The notes beneath the pieces were generated by a model. It did not search any database, had not been told where the DNA came from, and saw only the letters and a program-made list of their open reading frames with translations. From the NCBI GenBank assembly GCA_026419195.1, contig JANZZV010000009.1, forward strand, positions 1-64,000: 64,000 nucleotides of DNA, in the 5' to 3' direction. Below, in pieces: positions 44,181 through 52,702 of the stretch (its first letter is position 1; every line of letters begins with the position of its first letter). A program made the position numbers and the translations under genes. Source of the DNA: Fervidobacterium sp. GTDB taxonomy: Bacteria; Thermotogota; Thermotogae; Thermotogales; Fervidobacteriaceae.

Positions 44181-45776
44181 ATGGATTATGTACTTGAGAT
44201 GAAAAACATAAACAAATCTTATTATGGGAATCAGGTATTGAAAAACGTTTCAATTTCTCTAAGACGCGGCGAAATACTTGGTCTTGTTGGCGAAAATGGT
44301 GCTGGCAAGTCTACACTGATGAACATACTTTTTGGTATGCCCGTAATCCATTCAACCGGTGGTTTCGAAGGAGAGATTTACTTCGATGGTCAAAAAGTAG
44401 ATATCAATTCACCGGTAAAAGCTATGGAACTTGGCATTGGAATGGTTCACCAAGAGTTCATGTTATTGCCAGGTTTTAGCGTTACCGAGAACATAAAATT
44501 GAATCGCGAAATCACAAAACCAAATTTTGTGAGTAAAATTTTTGGCAAAAAACTTGAAACATTAGACATTGGTTTAATGAAAAAAGATGCGCGCATAGCT
44601 TTGGACACAATAGGGATGCATACAATTGATGAGATGTTACCTGTGGCTGGACTTCCTGTTGCACACAAACAGTTTGTTGAAATCGCAAGAGAGATTGATA
44701 AAAAATCATTGAAACTACTTGTTTTAGACGAACCAACAGCAGTGCTAACTGAAAGCGAAGCAGAAACTCTGTTGAACGCCATAAGGATTTTGTCAGATAA
44801 GGGTATAGGGATAATTTTTATATCTCATAGGTTACATGAAGTGTTAGAAGTTGCCGATAAAATTGTAGTTATGAGGGATGGAAGTGTGGTAGCTGATGGT
44901 AAGAAAGAAGAATTCACTATAACGCAAATTGCCGAAAAGATGGTTGGTAGAAAAGTTGAAAAGGTGGAACTACCAAAACGGAAATTTAAATTGAGTGATG
45001 ACAGAATAATAATGTCTATAAGAGATTTGTATGTTTCGATGCCTGGAGAAGAGGTGAGAGGTTTCTCAATAGATATTAGAGAGGGAGAAATACTTGGAAT
45101 TGGTGGACTCGCTGGTCAAGGAAAACTTGGTATAGCCAATGGAATCTTTGGTATGTATCCCGCATCTGGTAATGTAACTTACAGAGGAAATACATATCAA
45201 TTAAATTCTCCACTTTTTGCCCTTAAGAATGGAATAGTTTACGTTTCTGAAGATAGACGAGGCGTTGGTTTGTTACTTGATGAATCTGTTGAGATGAATA
45301 TTGCAGCTACCGCTATAGAAGCTTTTGGAATGTTTATTAAAAGATTTTTGGGTATAAAAATCTACGATAAGAAAGGTATTAGAAAGCACGCAATGGAACT
45401 AATAAAAGAACTCGATATACGTTGTAAAGGTCCTGCACAACCTGTACGAAGGTTGAGTGGAGGAAATCAGCAAAAGGTTTGTTTGGCACGAGCATTTACT
45501 CTTAATCCTACTTTGCTGTTTGTTTCCGAACCAACACGGGGAATTGATGTTGGAGCGAAAAAGCTCGTGCTTGATTATTTGGTTAAACTTAACAGAGATC
45601 ATGGAATAACTATTGTGTTGACATCGAGCGAATTGGCAGAGTTAAAGTCTATATGTGACAGAATAGCAATTATATGTGAAGGAAAGCTCTCTGCAATATT
45701 GCCTCCTGATGCATCAGATGCCGATTTCGGATTAGCTATGGCCGGTGAATTGAAAGGAGTGAAGACACATGAATAA
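44181..45776 (+). CDS. ABC importer ATP-binding protein with two ATPase domains (RbsA type)
   Basis: The 531-residue protein contains two ABC domains. The first has GENGAGKSTLM and LVLDEPTAVLTESEA. The second has the altered Walker A GLAGQGKLGIANGIF usual for RbsA-type proteins, the signature RLSGGNQQK and LLFVSEPTRGIDVGAKK, in which Ser-Glu replaces Asp-Glu. It drives uptake by the neighbouring permeases. GAGGAGGTTAGGAC precedes the ATG. Confidence 0.92.
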   Translation: MDYVLEMKNINKSYYGNQVLKNVSISLRRGEILGLVGENGAGKSTLMNILFGMPVIHSTGGFEGEIYFDGQKVDINSPVKAMELGIGMVHQEFMLLPGFSVTENIKLNREITKPNFVSKIFGKKLETLDIGLMKKDARIALDTIGMHTIDEMLPVAGLPVAHKQFVEIAREIDKKSLKLLVLDEPTAVLTESEAETLLNAIRILSDKGIGIIFISHRLHEVLEVADKIVVMRDGSVVADGKKEEFTITQIAEKMVGRKVEKVELPKRKFKLSDDRIIMSIRDLYVSMPGEEVRGFSIDIREGEILGIGGLAGQGKLGIANGIFGMYPASGNVTYRGNTYQLNSPLFALKNGIVYVSEDRRGVGLLLDESVEMNIAATAIEAFGMFIKRFLGIKIYDKKGIRKHAMELIKELDIRCKGPAQPVRRLSGGNQQKVCLARAFTLNPTLLFVSEPTRGIDVGAKKLVLDYLVKLNRDHGITIVLTSSELAELKSICDRIAIICEGKLSAILPPDASDADFGLAMAGELKGVKTHE

Positions 45777-46824
45777 AATTTTTGATTACATAAAATCTCT
45801 TTTAAAAAATACCGATATTCCTACACTAGTTATAATACTCTTTTTGATAGGACTTTTTATATTAGCCGCAGGGACGAAAATGTCGATTCCTTCACTTCTC
45901 AGTGACTCTATAGTCAGAGTGGGTATGAACGGGGTCTTGGTTCTTGCCATGCTGCCTACGATACGTGCAGGTATAGGCCCAAACTTTGGTTTACCTGTTG
46001 GTATAATCGGTGGACTGCTTGGTGGACTTATAGTTATGCAACTGCAATTAACAGGTTTTTATGGTTTTCTCGTAGCTATGATAATTTCTGTACTATTCAA
46101 CCTTGTACTTGGATTCATCTATGCATGGTTACTTGACAAAGTGCGAGGTCAAGAAATGATGGTGGAAACTTACGTTGGATACTCTATTGTTGCGTTTATG
46201 TCTATAATGTGGCTCGTGCTACCATTTAGTAATCCAGAAATGATATGGGCAATTGGTGGAAAGGGTTTAAGATACACACTCACTTTACAAAATTACTTTG
46301 ATAAAGTTTTAAACAATTTCTTAAAATTCCAGATAGGTAAAGATTTTTACTTTCCAACTGGTCTTATAATTTTCTTCGCGCTAAGTTGTTTTGTTGTTAG
46401 CTTGTTTTTTAAAACAAAAATGGGGTTGGCGATTGACTTAACAGGTCAAAATGAATTGTACGCTATAAGTTCAGGCGTGAATCCAAAAAAAGCAAGGAGA
46501 AATGCTGTTGTTTTATCGACAATAATAGCTGGTATAGGTATTTTGGTATATGCGCAAAGTTATGGATTTTTGCAACTTTACCAGGCTCCTTTATTTATGA
46601 CTTTTCCAGCTGTTGCGTCAATTCTTATAGGAGGTGCGTCGATAAAGAGGGCAAGTATAACTAATGTTGTGCTAGGTACTGTGGTTTTTCAAACACTTCT
46701 TACTGTCTCCTTACCAGTTTTGAGCCAAGTAACACGGGGCGATGTAACCGAGGTCATGAGACTGATAGTTAGTAATGGAATGATACTTTACGCACTTACA
46801 CGTGCCCCAAAGGAGGCGAATTAA
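45769..46824 (+). CDS. ABC importer permease 1
   Basis: The 351-residue hydrophobic protein has eight or more predicted helices and the BPD_transp_2 layout used by sugar and nucleoside importers. The AGIGPNFGLPVGIIGGLLGG segment and the ILIGGASIKRASI motif near the C terminus fit. It starts 8 bases inside the ATPase gene end. It should pair with the next permease. Confidence 0.88.
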   Translation: MNKIFDYIKSLLKNTDIPTLVIILFLIGLFILAAGTKMSIPSLLSDSIVRVGMNGVLVLAMLPTIRAGIGPNFGLPVGIIGGLLGGLIVMQLQLTGFYGFLVAMIISVLFNLVLGFIYAWLLDKVRGQEMMVETYVGYSIVAFMSIMWLVLPFSNPEMIWAIGGKGLRYTLTLQNYFDKVLNNFLKFQIGKDFYFPTGLIIFFALSCFVVSLFFKTKMGLAIDLTGQNELYAISSGVNPKKARRNAVVLSTIIAGIGILVYAQSYGFLQLYQAPLFMTFPAVASILIGGASIKRASITNVVLGTVVFQTLLTVSLPVLSQVTRGDVTEVMRLIVSNGMILYALTRAPKEAN

Positions 46825-46825
46825 G

Positions 46826-47890
46826 ATGGAAAGAAAATTTAATATTAAAAATATACTCTTGAACAACATTGTTCCAATTGCATTTTTTCTTTTGACTTTA
46901 GGAGCTGTTCTTGTTGCAAGGATACCCGTGTTATTTTTACTTTCTGAGATAGTTAGAAGATTAAGTAGAAACACTTTTCTTGTTCTTGCACTCATCATCC
47001 CAGTGATAGCTGGTTTGGGTCTAAATTTCGCAATTGTACTCGGTGCGATGGCAGCGCAAGCGGCTTTGTTCTTTGTTGTGGACTGGGGAATCACTGGCCT
47101 GAAAGGGATACTGCTTGCAATGGTAATTGCAGGTGTCATATCTGTAGGCCTTGGTTGGATTGTCGGTAGAACCTTGAACAGAGCAAAGGGTCGCGAGATG
47201 ATAACTTCCATGATTCTTGGCTTCTTTGCCAATGGTGTTTACCAGCTTATATTCTTGTTTTTTGTTGGTTCATTGATACCGTTCAAAAAAACAGAATTCT
47301 TACTTCCACAGGGAGTTGGATTGAGAAATACTGTTGATCTCTATGGTATAGTTGATAGTGCGTTAAACAATATTTGGACTGTAAATATTAAATTTATAAC
47401 CTTTTACATGGTACCACTGTTGATAATCGTAGGACTTTGTTTATTGTTGACATTCCTTTTAAAAACTAAGCTTGGACAGGATTTCAAAGCAGTTGGTCAA
47501 GATATGCACGTTGCTCAAACAGCTGGTATAAATGTCAACTCAACACGCGTGACTGCCATTATAATATCAACGGTTCTTGCAGCCATAGGTCAGATTATAT
47601 ACCTTCAGGATATTGGAACAATAAATACTTACAACAGTCATGAACAAATAGGTCTTTTCTCTATTGCAGCACTTCTCGTTGGTGGTGCAAGCACAAGGAA
47701 AGCAAACATATGGAATGCCATAATTGGTGTTTTACTATTTCACACGCTTTTTATTGTTGCACCAAGTGCTGGAAACAAACTTTTTGGTCAACCACAAATA
47801 GGTGAATTCTTCAGAGAATTTATTGCATACGCAGTCATAGCCTTTGCTCTTGCAATGCATGGTTGGAAATCACGAAGGGGAGCACATTAA
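46826..47890 (+). CDS. ABC importer permease 2
   Basis: This 354-residue permease is homologous in layout to its neighbour: multiple helices, the AGLGLNFAIVLGAMAAQA segment and the coupling motif ALLVGGASTRKANIWNA. The start is ATG 46826, with AAAGGAGG at 46809-46816, rather than the GTG at 46802 inside the preceding gene. A strong bidirectional terminator follows. Confidence 0.88.
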   Translation: MERKFNIKNILLNNIVPIAFFLLTLGAVLVARIPVLFLLSEIVRRLSRNTFLVLALIIPVIAGLGLNFAIVLGAMAAQAALFFVVDWGITGLKGILLAMVIAGVISVGLGWIVGRTLNRAKGREMITSMILGFFANGVYQLIFLFFVGSLIPFKKTEFLLPQGVGLRNTVDLYGIVDSALNNIWTVNIKFITFYMVPLLIIVGLCLLLTFLLKTKLGQDFKAVGQDMHVAQTAGINVNSTRVTAIIISTVLAAIGQIIYLQDIGTINTYNSHEQIGLFSIAALLVGGASTRKANIWNAIIGVLLFHTLFIVAPSAGNKLFGQPQIGEFFREFIAYAVIAFALAMHGWKSRRGAH

Positions 47891-47915
47891 GAGTAACTAA
47901 ATTTGAAGTTTCTAA

Positions 47916-47953
47916 AAAAACAGTCTACACCAAAATAGGTGTAGACTGTTTTT
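47916..47953. terminator. Bidirectional terminator
   Basis: AAAAACAGTCTACACC and GGTGTAGACTGTTTTT form a 16-bp stem with a 6-base loop and T runs on both strands. It serves the importer operon and the convergent esterase gene. Confidence 0.92.
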
Positions 47954-48688
47954 TTAAACCTTTTTCTTGCTGAAAAGCCATTCTTTCATTTCACTATTGT
48001 TATATGCGAGTATCCATGATGCATGTGGTGGTATTTGTAAAGATTTCATATATCCGGCTGGATATTCAGTGTATCTTACCTCTTTTGCCCCTAATCTTTT
48101 CAATTCCTCGACAAGGGTTCTTGAATATTCAACTGGTACTATATCGTCATCTTCTGAATGAAAAAACCATAGCGGAATATGAAGAATTTCTTTCATTTTG
48201 CGTGGATTTCCACCGCCACACACAACCACACCGGCTGCGAATTTGTTTGGACATAAGGTAAGTAAAGCAATCGTACCAAATCCTCCCATCGATAATCCAG
48301 TTACGTATATTCGATTCTTGTCAATCGGGAACCTCTCAGTCAGCTGGTCTATGATAAGCGACACAGCAGCAATTAAAGAATTAGGTCCTAATTTAAGCAT
48401 CTCGTTGTACATTCTAAACGAAGTTCCCCAGTATCCATTAGATGGGCATTGTGGAGCAAGGACAAAACAAGGATGTTTTTGCTGAAAATCCGGATTTGCC
48501 CATGTAGTAGCCCCCTCGTTTGCCGTTATATGCCTTTCGTTGTCTTCTCCACGTTCACCAGCGCCATGCAAAAAAACAACAAGCGGATATCCTTGCCCAT
48601 TTATAATATTTGGTATGAACAATCTGTAAGGTAATCTAACATGTCCATCCTCATAAATAAAAGGTTTAAACAATTCTAAATAATTCAT
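47954..48688 (-). CDS. Alpha/beta hydrolase, esterase/dienelactone hydrolase-like
   Basis: This 244-residue enzyme has the alpha/beta fold of feruloyl esterase or phospholipase-like proteins. The oxyanion region is VVFLHGAGERGEDN, the nucleophile lies in GLSMGGFG, the acid in FHSEDDDIVPV and the His in PPHASWILAY. No signal peptide is seen, so it is probably cytoplasmic. GGAGGTGAT precedes the ATG. The substrate is unknown. Confidence 0.85.
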   Translation of the reverse strand: MNYLELFKPFIYEDGHVRLPYRLFIPNIINGQGYPLVVFLHGAGERGEDNERHITANEGATTWANPDFQQKHPCFVLAPQCPSNGYWGTSFRMYNEMLKLGPNSLIAAVSLIIDQLTERFPIDKNRIYVTGLSMGGFGTIALLTLCPNKFAAGVVVCGGGNPRKMKEILHIPLWFFHSEDDDIVPVEYSRTLVEELKRLGAKEVRYTEYPAGYMKSLQIPPHASWILAYNNSEMKEWLFSKKKV

Positions 48689-48709
48689 AACATCACCTCC
48701 AATAAAAAT

Positions 48710-48718
48710 ATTATAGCA
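48710..48718 (-). promoter_or_regulatory. Extended -10 promoter for the esterase gene
   Basis: TGCTATAAT on the minus strand lies about 20 bases ahead of the esterase start. A TTGTAT 19 bases upstream may be the -35. Confidence 0.5.
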
Positions 48719-48787
48719 CCTTCACAGAGAAGTGATACAATAAATACTATGAACAAGAAATCTTGCACTCAATTAAGGAGGAGGAAA

Positions 48788-49171
48788 ATGGAATTGACGA
48801 GAATCCTTGCTGTTGGAATTGGGGGTTTTGTGGGTAGCGTGTTGCGCTATTTCGTGTCACTTCACATGAACGAAATATTTCCCGAAACGTTTATACCGTA
48901 TGGTACATTGATCGTAAACGTCGCAGGAAGCTTTTTAATTGGCATAATAATGGAGTTATCAATCTATGCAAATATAGACTCAACACTTAGGTTATTCCTT
49001 TCCACTGGAATTATTGGTGGATTAACAACTTTCTCCACAATGAGTTACGAAACTGTAGCTCTGATAACAAATTCACAGTATTATTATGCAATGATAAATG
49101 TAATTCTTAATTTGTTTTTGGGACTCTCAGCTGCATTCGCTGGAAAGATTGTGGTTGATATATTAGTATAG
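48788..49171 (+). CDS. crcB: Fluoride ion channel CrcB/Fluc
   Basis: The 127-residue protein has four predicted helices and the family motifs GGFVGSVLRYFVS, GTLIVNVAGSFLIG and the break segment STGIIGGLTTFSTMSYE. It forms dual-topology dimers that export fluoride. ATG 48788 is preferred because AAGGAGGAGG sits just upstream; an earlier in-frame ATG at 48749 lacks this site. No fluoride riboswitch is seen in the 99-base gap before it. Confidence 0.93.
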   Translation: MELTRILAVGIGGFVGSVLRYFVSLHMNEIFPETFIPYGTLIVNVAGSFLIGIIMELSIYANIDSTLRLFLSTGIIGGLTTFSTMSYETVALITNSQYYYAMINVILNLFLGLSAAFAGKIVVDILV

Positions 49172-49449
49172 AATTTTATAGAATTTTTTGGAATACAATA
49201 CTTTAGGTATACTAAAATACTTAGTGTTCCATATCTTACTATTTACTAACATACTCTCATCTATAAACCATAGTAAATATATTGTCAATATACACTTGTT
49301 TAATACTAATTTGTTCTATATATAAAAGTTTATTAGTCTAAAAATATTCTTCCAATAATGAAATATTTTCTTAATATTACCAAAGTCAATTAGCTATCCA
49401 CGCTTTCATCAGATAATACTAATTCCATTAAAGAAATGGAGGAAACAAT
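49172..49449. other. AT-rich gap without genes
   Basis: This 278-base stretch is very AT-rich. An imperfect palindrome around 49190-49232 (GGAATAC...GTGTTCC with ACTTTAG/CTAAAAT inside) may be a weak terminator for crcB. No gene or clear promoter was seen. Confidence 0.4.
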
Positions 49450-49788
49450 ATGGAGGATTTTTTAGGTACGTTTATAAAGATATACGTGCGAGAAAATGAA
49501 AGATGTAAAGAGTTTCACAACAAACCATTAAACAGAGTAATCGCGGAGATAGCACTTGAGGTTGGTATAACTGATTTCGTCGAATACAAAGCAATTGAGG
49601 GGTTTATATTTGACAAAAAATTACACACAACTATCAAAGAAGTTGTACAGCCATCGTTACCGATAATTATTGAGTTGTTTGCCAGTGACGAGCTCGCTCA
49701 AAGATTTCTCGAAAAAATTAAATTGTACTTAAACAATTCCGCAGTTTTTGTCTTTAACGATGTTCGTGGTATGTTCTTTAGAAGATGA
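49450..49788 (+). CDS. Orphan hypothetical protein (112 aa)
   Basis: ATG 49450 follows TGGAGG at good distance. The 112-residue product is soluble, with helical stretches and a basic C-terminal end; no motif is recognised. It is flanked on both sides by AT-rich DNA without genes. It may be a lineage-specific or acquired gene. Confidence 0.6.
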   Translation: MEDFLGTFIKIYVRENERCKEFHNKPLNRVIAEIALEVGITDFVEYKAIEGFIFDKKLHTTIKEVVQPSLPIIIELFASDELAQRFLEKIKLYLNNSAVFVFNDVRGMFFRR

Positions 49789-50333
49789 TATAACTTTGAT
49801 ATTTATCCTTGCTTGTCTTCATAAAAATCAAGTTTTTAAATTAGCAAAGATTAGTATCTACTTAGTTGTTTCGTTACTTATTTAGGCTTTTCATAAAACT
49901 CTCCATAAGTTGGTGTTTGTAAATCCTAACTCACAAATAGCTATGCGCATAAATAAAGTATTTACAAGCTTTTTTAATATACATAAAATGCAATATAAGA
50001 AACCTTATATTGCATCTTTTCTAAGTACGTGCCTATTATTTACTAAATCTCGTTTTTAAGAGTTGAATCATTTTGCAGAGAAACCTAACTATGCACGTAC
50101 AACCTAATTAAATTATTAATAGAAAATCAAAATAGTCTATAGTATAGTGTTTGTTTAAGCATACTACTAGTATAATTATAAATTAATTAGCCTTAAAACA
50201 ACTACTTAAAATAAGTAAATACAATGATATATATTGTATATACTTACTTTTACCAAAATTACTGAAAGATTTTCCTGCAAGTCTCAGTTTACAAATTGTA
50301 GTTTCTTAAAGAACGTATTGAGGAGACTTAAGT
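49789..50333. other. AT-rich gene-poor region
   Basis: No ORF with a ribosome site was found in this stretch. It contains a 12-bp perfect hairpin (49988-50015) and an inverted pair GTACGTGC (50025-50032) and GCACGTAC (50093-50100). The rest consists of AT-rich DNA with no recognised element. Confidence 0.5.
49988..50019 (+). terminator. 12-bp hairpin with short T run
   Basis: ATGCAATATAAG and CTTATATTGCAT form a perfect 12-bp stem with an AAAC loop, followed by CTTTT. It lies 200 bases after the orphan gene and could end its transcript or that of an unseen RNA. Confidence 0.6.
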
Positions 50334-50456
50334 TTGTTTAGGTATGTTGTCTTTGTGGTATTTTTGATTGGTGGTTTTGGCCTTTGGTTGTTTTTGCTGT
50401 GGGGTGTCGATTCAACAAGAGCATTCTTAGGCGAGCAGAATTTTTTAAAGGGTTGA
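50334..50456 (+). CDS. Small single-span membrane peptide (40 aa)
   Basis: TTG 50334 follows GAGGAG at 50320-50325 by 8 bases and opens a 40-codon frame. The product starts with FRYVV, has one long hydrophobic span rich in Phe, Gly, Leu and Trp, and ends with a polar tail (VDSTRAFLGEQNFLKG). Base composition here is clearly less AT-rich than the surroundings, and a hairpin terminator follows at 50473. This supports a real small gene. No family is recognised. Confidence 0.55.
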   Translation: MFRYVVFVVFLIGGFGLWLFLLWGVDSTRAFLGEQNFLKG

Positions 50457-50472
50457 AACAAACCGAAGATTA

Positions 50473-50510
50473 CTCACAGAAATTGTTAAGAAATCCTCTG
50501 TGAGCTATTT
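50473..50510 (+). terminator. Hairpin after the small membrane peptide
   Basis: CTCACAGA (50473-50480) and TCTGTGAG (50497-50504) form an 8-bp stem with a 16-base loop, followed by CTATTTT. It lies 16 bases after the peptide stop. Confidence 0.6.
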
Positions 50511-50639
50511 TAGTAGGGAATCATTAACATATTTAGTAAAACAATTAGGCAGTTCTATGATAAGTTTTTTTAAAGCACTAGTTGTGAAGTTTTTATGTCA
50601 TTGACATTTTGTTTGTAACATCGCCGTTCAGATCGGTGG

Positions 50640-50645
50640 TATAAT
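50640..50645 (+). promoter_or_regulatory. -10 box for the phosphate uptake operon
   Basis: TATAAT lies about 40 bases ahead of the DUF47 gene. TTGACA occurs upstream but too far away (33 bases); TAACAT at 18 bases is a weaker candidate. Confidence 0.5.
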
Positions 50646-50682
50646 TTTTTCGCATTACGAATCTTTTGAAAGGAGTGTGTTT

Positions 50683-51357
50683 ATGGCAAATATTTTTAAT
50701 AAACTCATACCTTACAAATCACCACTTGAATTGTTGTTAGAACACTCAAAGCTGTGCGTGGAAGCTTCCCAGATAATGAGACAAGCTTTTGAAAAATACT
50801 TTGAAGGACAGAATGTGGAAGAACTTTCGAAACAAATAGATAAACTTGAGGATGATGCCGATCGTATAAAGATAAGGGTACGAGAAATTTACGCAAAATT
50901 GAAGTGGACTTATTTTAGTAAAACCGACTTTCTCGATATACTACACAACATGGATTCTATTATAGATCTTGTAGATGATGTTTTGAAAATGTTAACGATG
51001 AACAACGTTAATGAAGTACCAACGGATGTCAGAAATGATATTTTGATGCTTGTAAAACTTGTTTCTGAGAGTGTAGAGCATATGAATGAAACAGCCCAGG
51101 AACTCAGAACAATAGTAGAATCTGCCTTTTCACCTAAGGAAATTAGATCAGAAGATGAAAGAATTAACCTAGTTGAAAAAGAAGAGCATTCAAGTGATAT
51201 TCTTGGATTGACTATAGGTAAGAAACTTTTTGCTAAAAAGTTTGAGCTAAATCCAGTTGATATTGTTTTTCTGAACAGTGTTGTTGTTCTGTTGATGCGT
51301 ATTGAAGATAGAGCGAAAAACATTGTGGAAAGAATTAGAATGATAACCCATATATAA
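50683..51357 (+). CDS. DUF47 (PhoU-like) phosphate transport regulator
   Basis: The 224-residue all-helical protein belongs to the DUF47 family, related to PhoU and often paired with Pit transporters. SQIMRQAFEKYFEG, KLEDDADRIKIRVRE and DVLKMLTMNNVN match the family layout, with acidic groups that would bind metal. ATG 50683 is chosen because AAAGGAG precedes it. It lies 14 bases before pit and probably controls its activity. Confidence 0.9.
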   Translation: MANIFNKLIPYKSPLELLLEHSKLCVEASQIMRQAFEKYFEGQNVEELSKQIDKLEDDADRIKIRVREIYAKLKWTYFSKTDFLDILHNMDSIIDLVDDVLKMLTMNNVNEVPTDVRNDILMLVKLVSESVEHMNETAQELRTIVESAFSPKEIRSEDERINLVEKEEHSSDILGLTIGKKLFAKKFELNPVDIVFLNSVVVLLMRIEDRAKNIVERIRMITHI

Positions 51358-51371
51358 GGGAGGAAATGACT

Positions 51372-52577
51372 ATGATAATATTCTTTGCAGTGGTTGTGGG
51401 CATGTTCATGGCATTTACCATAGGTGCAAATGACGTTGCCAATGGTATGGCAACGGCTGTTGGTGCACGAGCTATTACCCCAAAGCAAGCAGCTTTGCTT
51501 GCATCCATACTTGAATTTCTTGGAGCTGTTATGTTTGGTGCAACAGTTACGAAAACGATAGCAAACGGAATAGTTTCTATAGAACACATTACAAATCCTA
51601 AGTTAGTGATGTACGGTGCAATTTCTGCTTTACTTGCAGCAAGTGCATGGGTTATGCTGGCTACTATTTTTGCAATGCCTGTCTCTACTACTCATTCTAT
51701 AATAGGAGGTATGGTTGGTTTCGGTTTGGTAAGTGGTGGTACTAAAGTGATTTATTGGACAAAATTGTTTAAAATAGTACTTTCGTGGTTCATTTCGCCA
51801 GTGATTGGGGGCTTGCTTGCATTTTTTGTTTTTAAAGTACTTACAATTACTATCCTCCATCGCCCCAGTCCTTTGAATGCTGCAAAAAAGGTTGCACCGT
51901 TGCTAATTGGTTTTACCTTCTTTCTTATTTCATTTCTCTTTTCAGTAAAGACACTAAGGAAAAACTATAGCTCGTCACTCGTAACCGGAATTGTTTTTTT
52001 TGCCGTCTCATGGTTGTTGTCATATTTACTGATAAGAAAATATGCAAAGAAAACTAACAATGAATACAACGCCGTTGAGGGAATATTTAAAAATGTGCAG
52101 GTCATGACGTCTGCATATGTTTGTTTTTCTCACGGAGCAAACGATGTAGCCAACGCAGTCGGACCTATAGCATTGATATATATGATTAATAAGATCCATA
52201 CTACCCACGTTTCCTCAATTGAAATACCAAAGCACATACTCTTTATCGGTGGGATTGGTATAGCGCTTGGTGTGTTATTGTACGGTTATAAAGTTATGCA
52301 AACAATAGGACATAATATAACGGAGCTGAACAATACAAGAGGATTTTCAATTGACTTTGGAACCGCAACAACCGTACTTTTGTCATCTATATTTGGTTTC
52401 CCAATAAGTACAACACACACGGTTGTTGGAGCAGTCACTGGTGTAGGACTTGCAAGAGGTATAGAAGTAGTTAATATAGATGTACTGAAAGATATTGTGA
52501 TTTCGTGGTTCATAACTGTACCGTTTTCCGCAGGAGTAAGTGCTATTCTTTATCTTGCATTGTCTACATTTTTCTAA
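51372..52577 (+). CDS. pit: Inorganic phosphate transporter, Pit family
   Basis: The 401-residue protein has about ten predicted helices and the duplicated Pit signature: GANDVANGMATAVGARA in the first half and SHGANDVANAVGPIA in the second. FAMPVSTTHSIIGG and FGFPISTTHTVVGA are the matching second motifs. It imports phosphate as a metal-phosphate complex with protons or sodium. ATG 51372 lies 8 bases after GGGAGG, while the alternative ATG 51366 is too close. Confidence 0.93.
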   Translation: MIIFFAVVVGMFMAFTIGANDVANGMATAVGARAITPKQAALLASILEFLGAVMFGATVTKTIANGIVSIEHITNPKLVMYGAISALLAASAWVMLATIFAMPVSTTHSIIGGMVGFGLVSGGTKVIYWTKLFKIVLSWFISPVIGGLLAFFVFKVLTITILHRPSPLNAAKKVAPLLIGFTFFLISFLFSVKTLRKNYSSSLVTGIVFFAVSWLLSYLLIRKYAKKTNNEYNAVEGIFKNVQVMTSAYVCFSHGANDVANAVGPIALIYMINKIHTTHVSSIEIPKHILFIGGIGIALGVLLYGYKVMQTIGHNITELNNTRGFSIDFGTATTVLLSSIFGFPISTTHTVVGAVTGVGLARGIEVVNIDVLKDIVISWFITVPFSAGVSAILYLALSTFF

Positions 52578-52598
52578 GGGTAATCCAATAAACATTAG

Positions 52599-52635
52599 AC
52601 CCCGAATATTTACCCCGTTCGGGGTTTTATTTTGT
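52599..52635 (+). terminator. Intrinsic terminator after pit
   Basis: ACCCCGAA (52599-52606) and TTCGGGGT (52618-52625) form an 8-bp stem with an 11-base loop, followed by TTTATTTT. Confidence 0.85.
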
Positions 52636-52650
52636 TTATACACGATCTGG

Positions 52651-52656
52651 TATAAT
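52651..52656 (+). promoter_or_regulatory. -10 box ahead of the dehydrogenase gene
   Basis: TATAAT preceded by TGG... lies about 45 bases before the ATG at 52703. No good -35 is visible. Confidence 0.4.
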
Positions 52657-52702
52657 TGTTATGAATAGCTTCACCAATTATTACATAGACGGAGGAGAGA
52701 GT

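Noticed and set aside
48689-48787. Fluoride riboswitch upstream of crcB
   Set aside because: The gap is only 99 bases, holds the divergent esterase promoter, and shows no GGNGAUGGNG-type core or pseudoknot.
50601-50645. TTGACA at about 50601 as -35 of the phosphate operon promoter
   Set aside because: The distance to TATAAT is about 33 bases, far beyond the usual 16-19.
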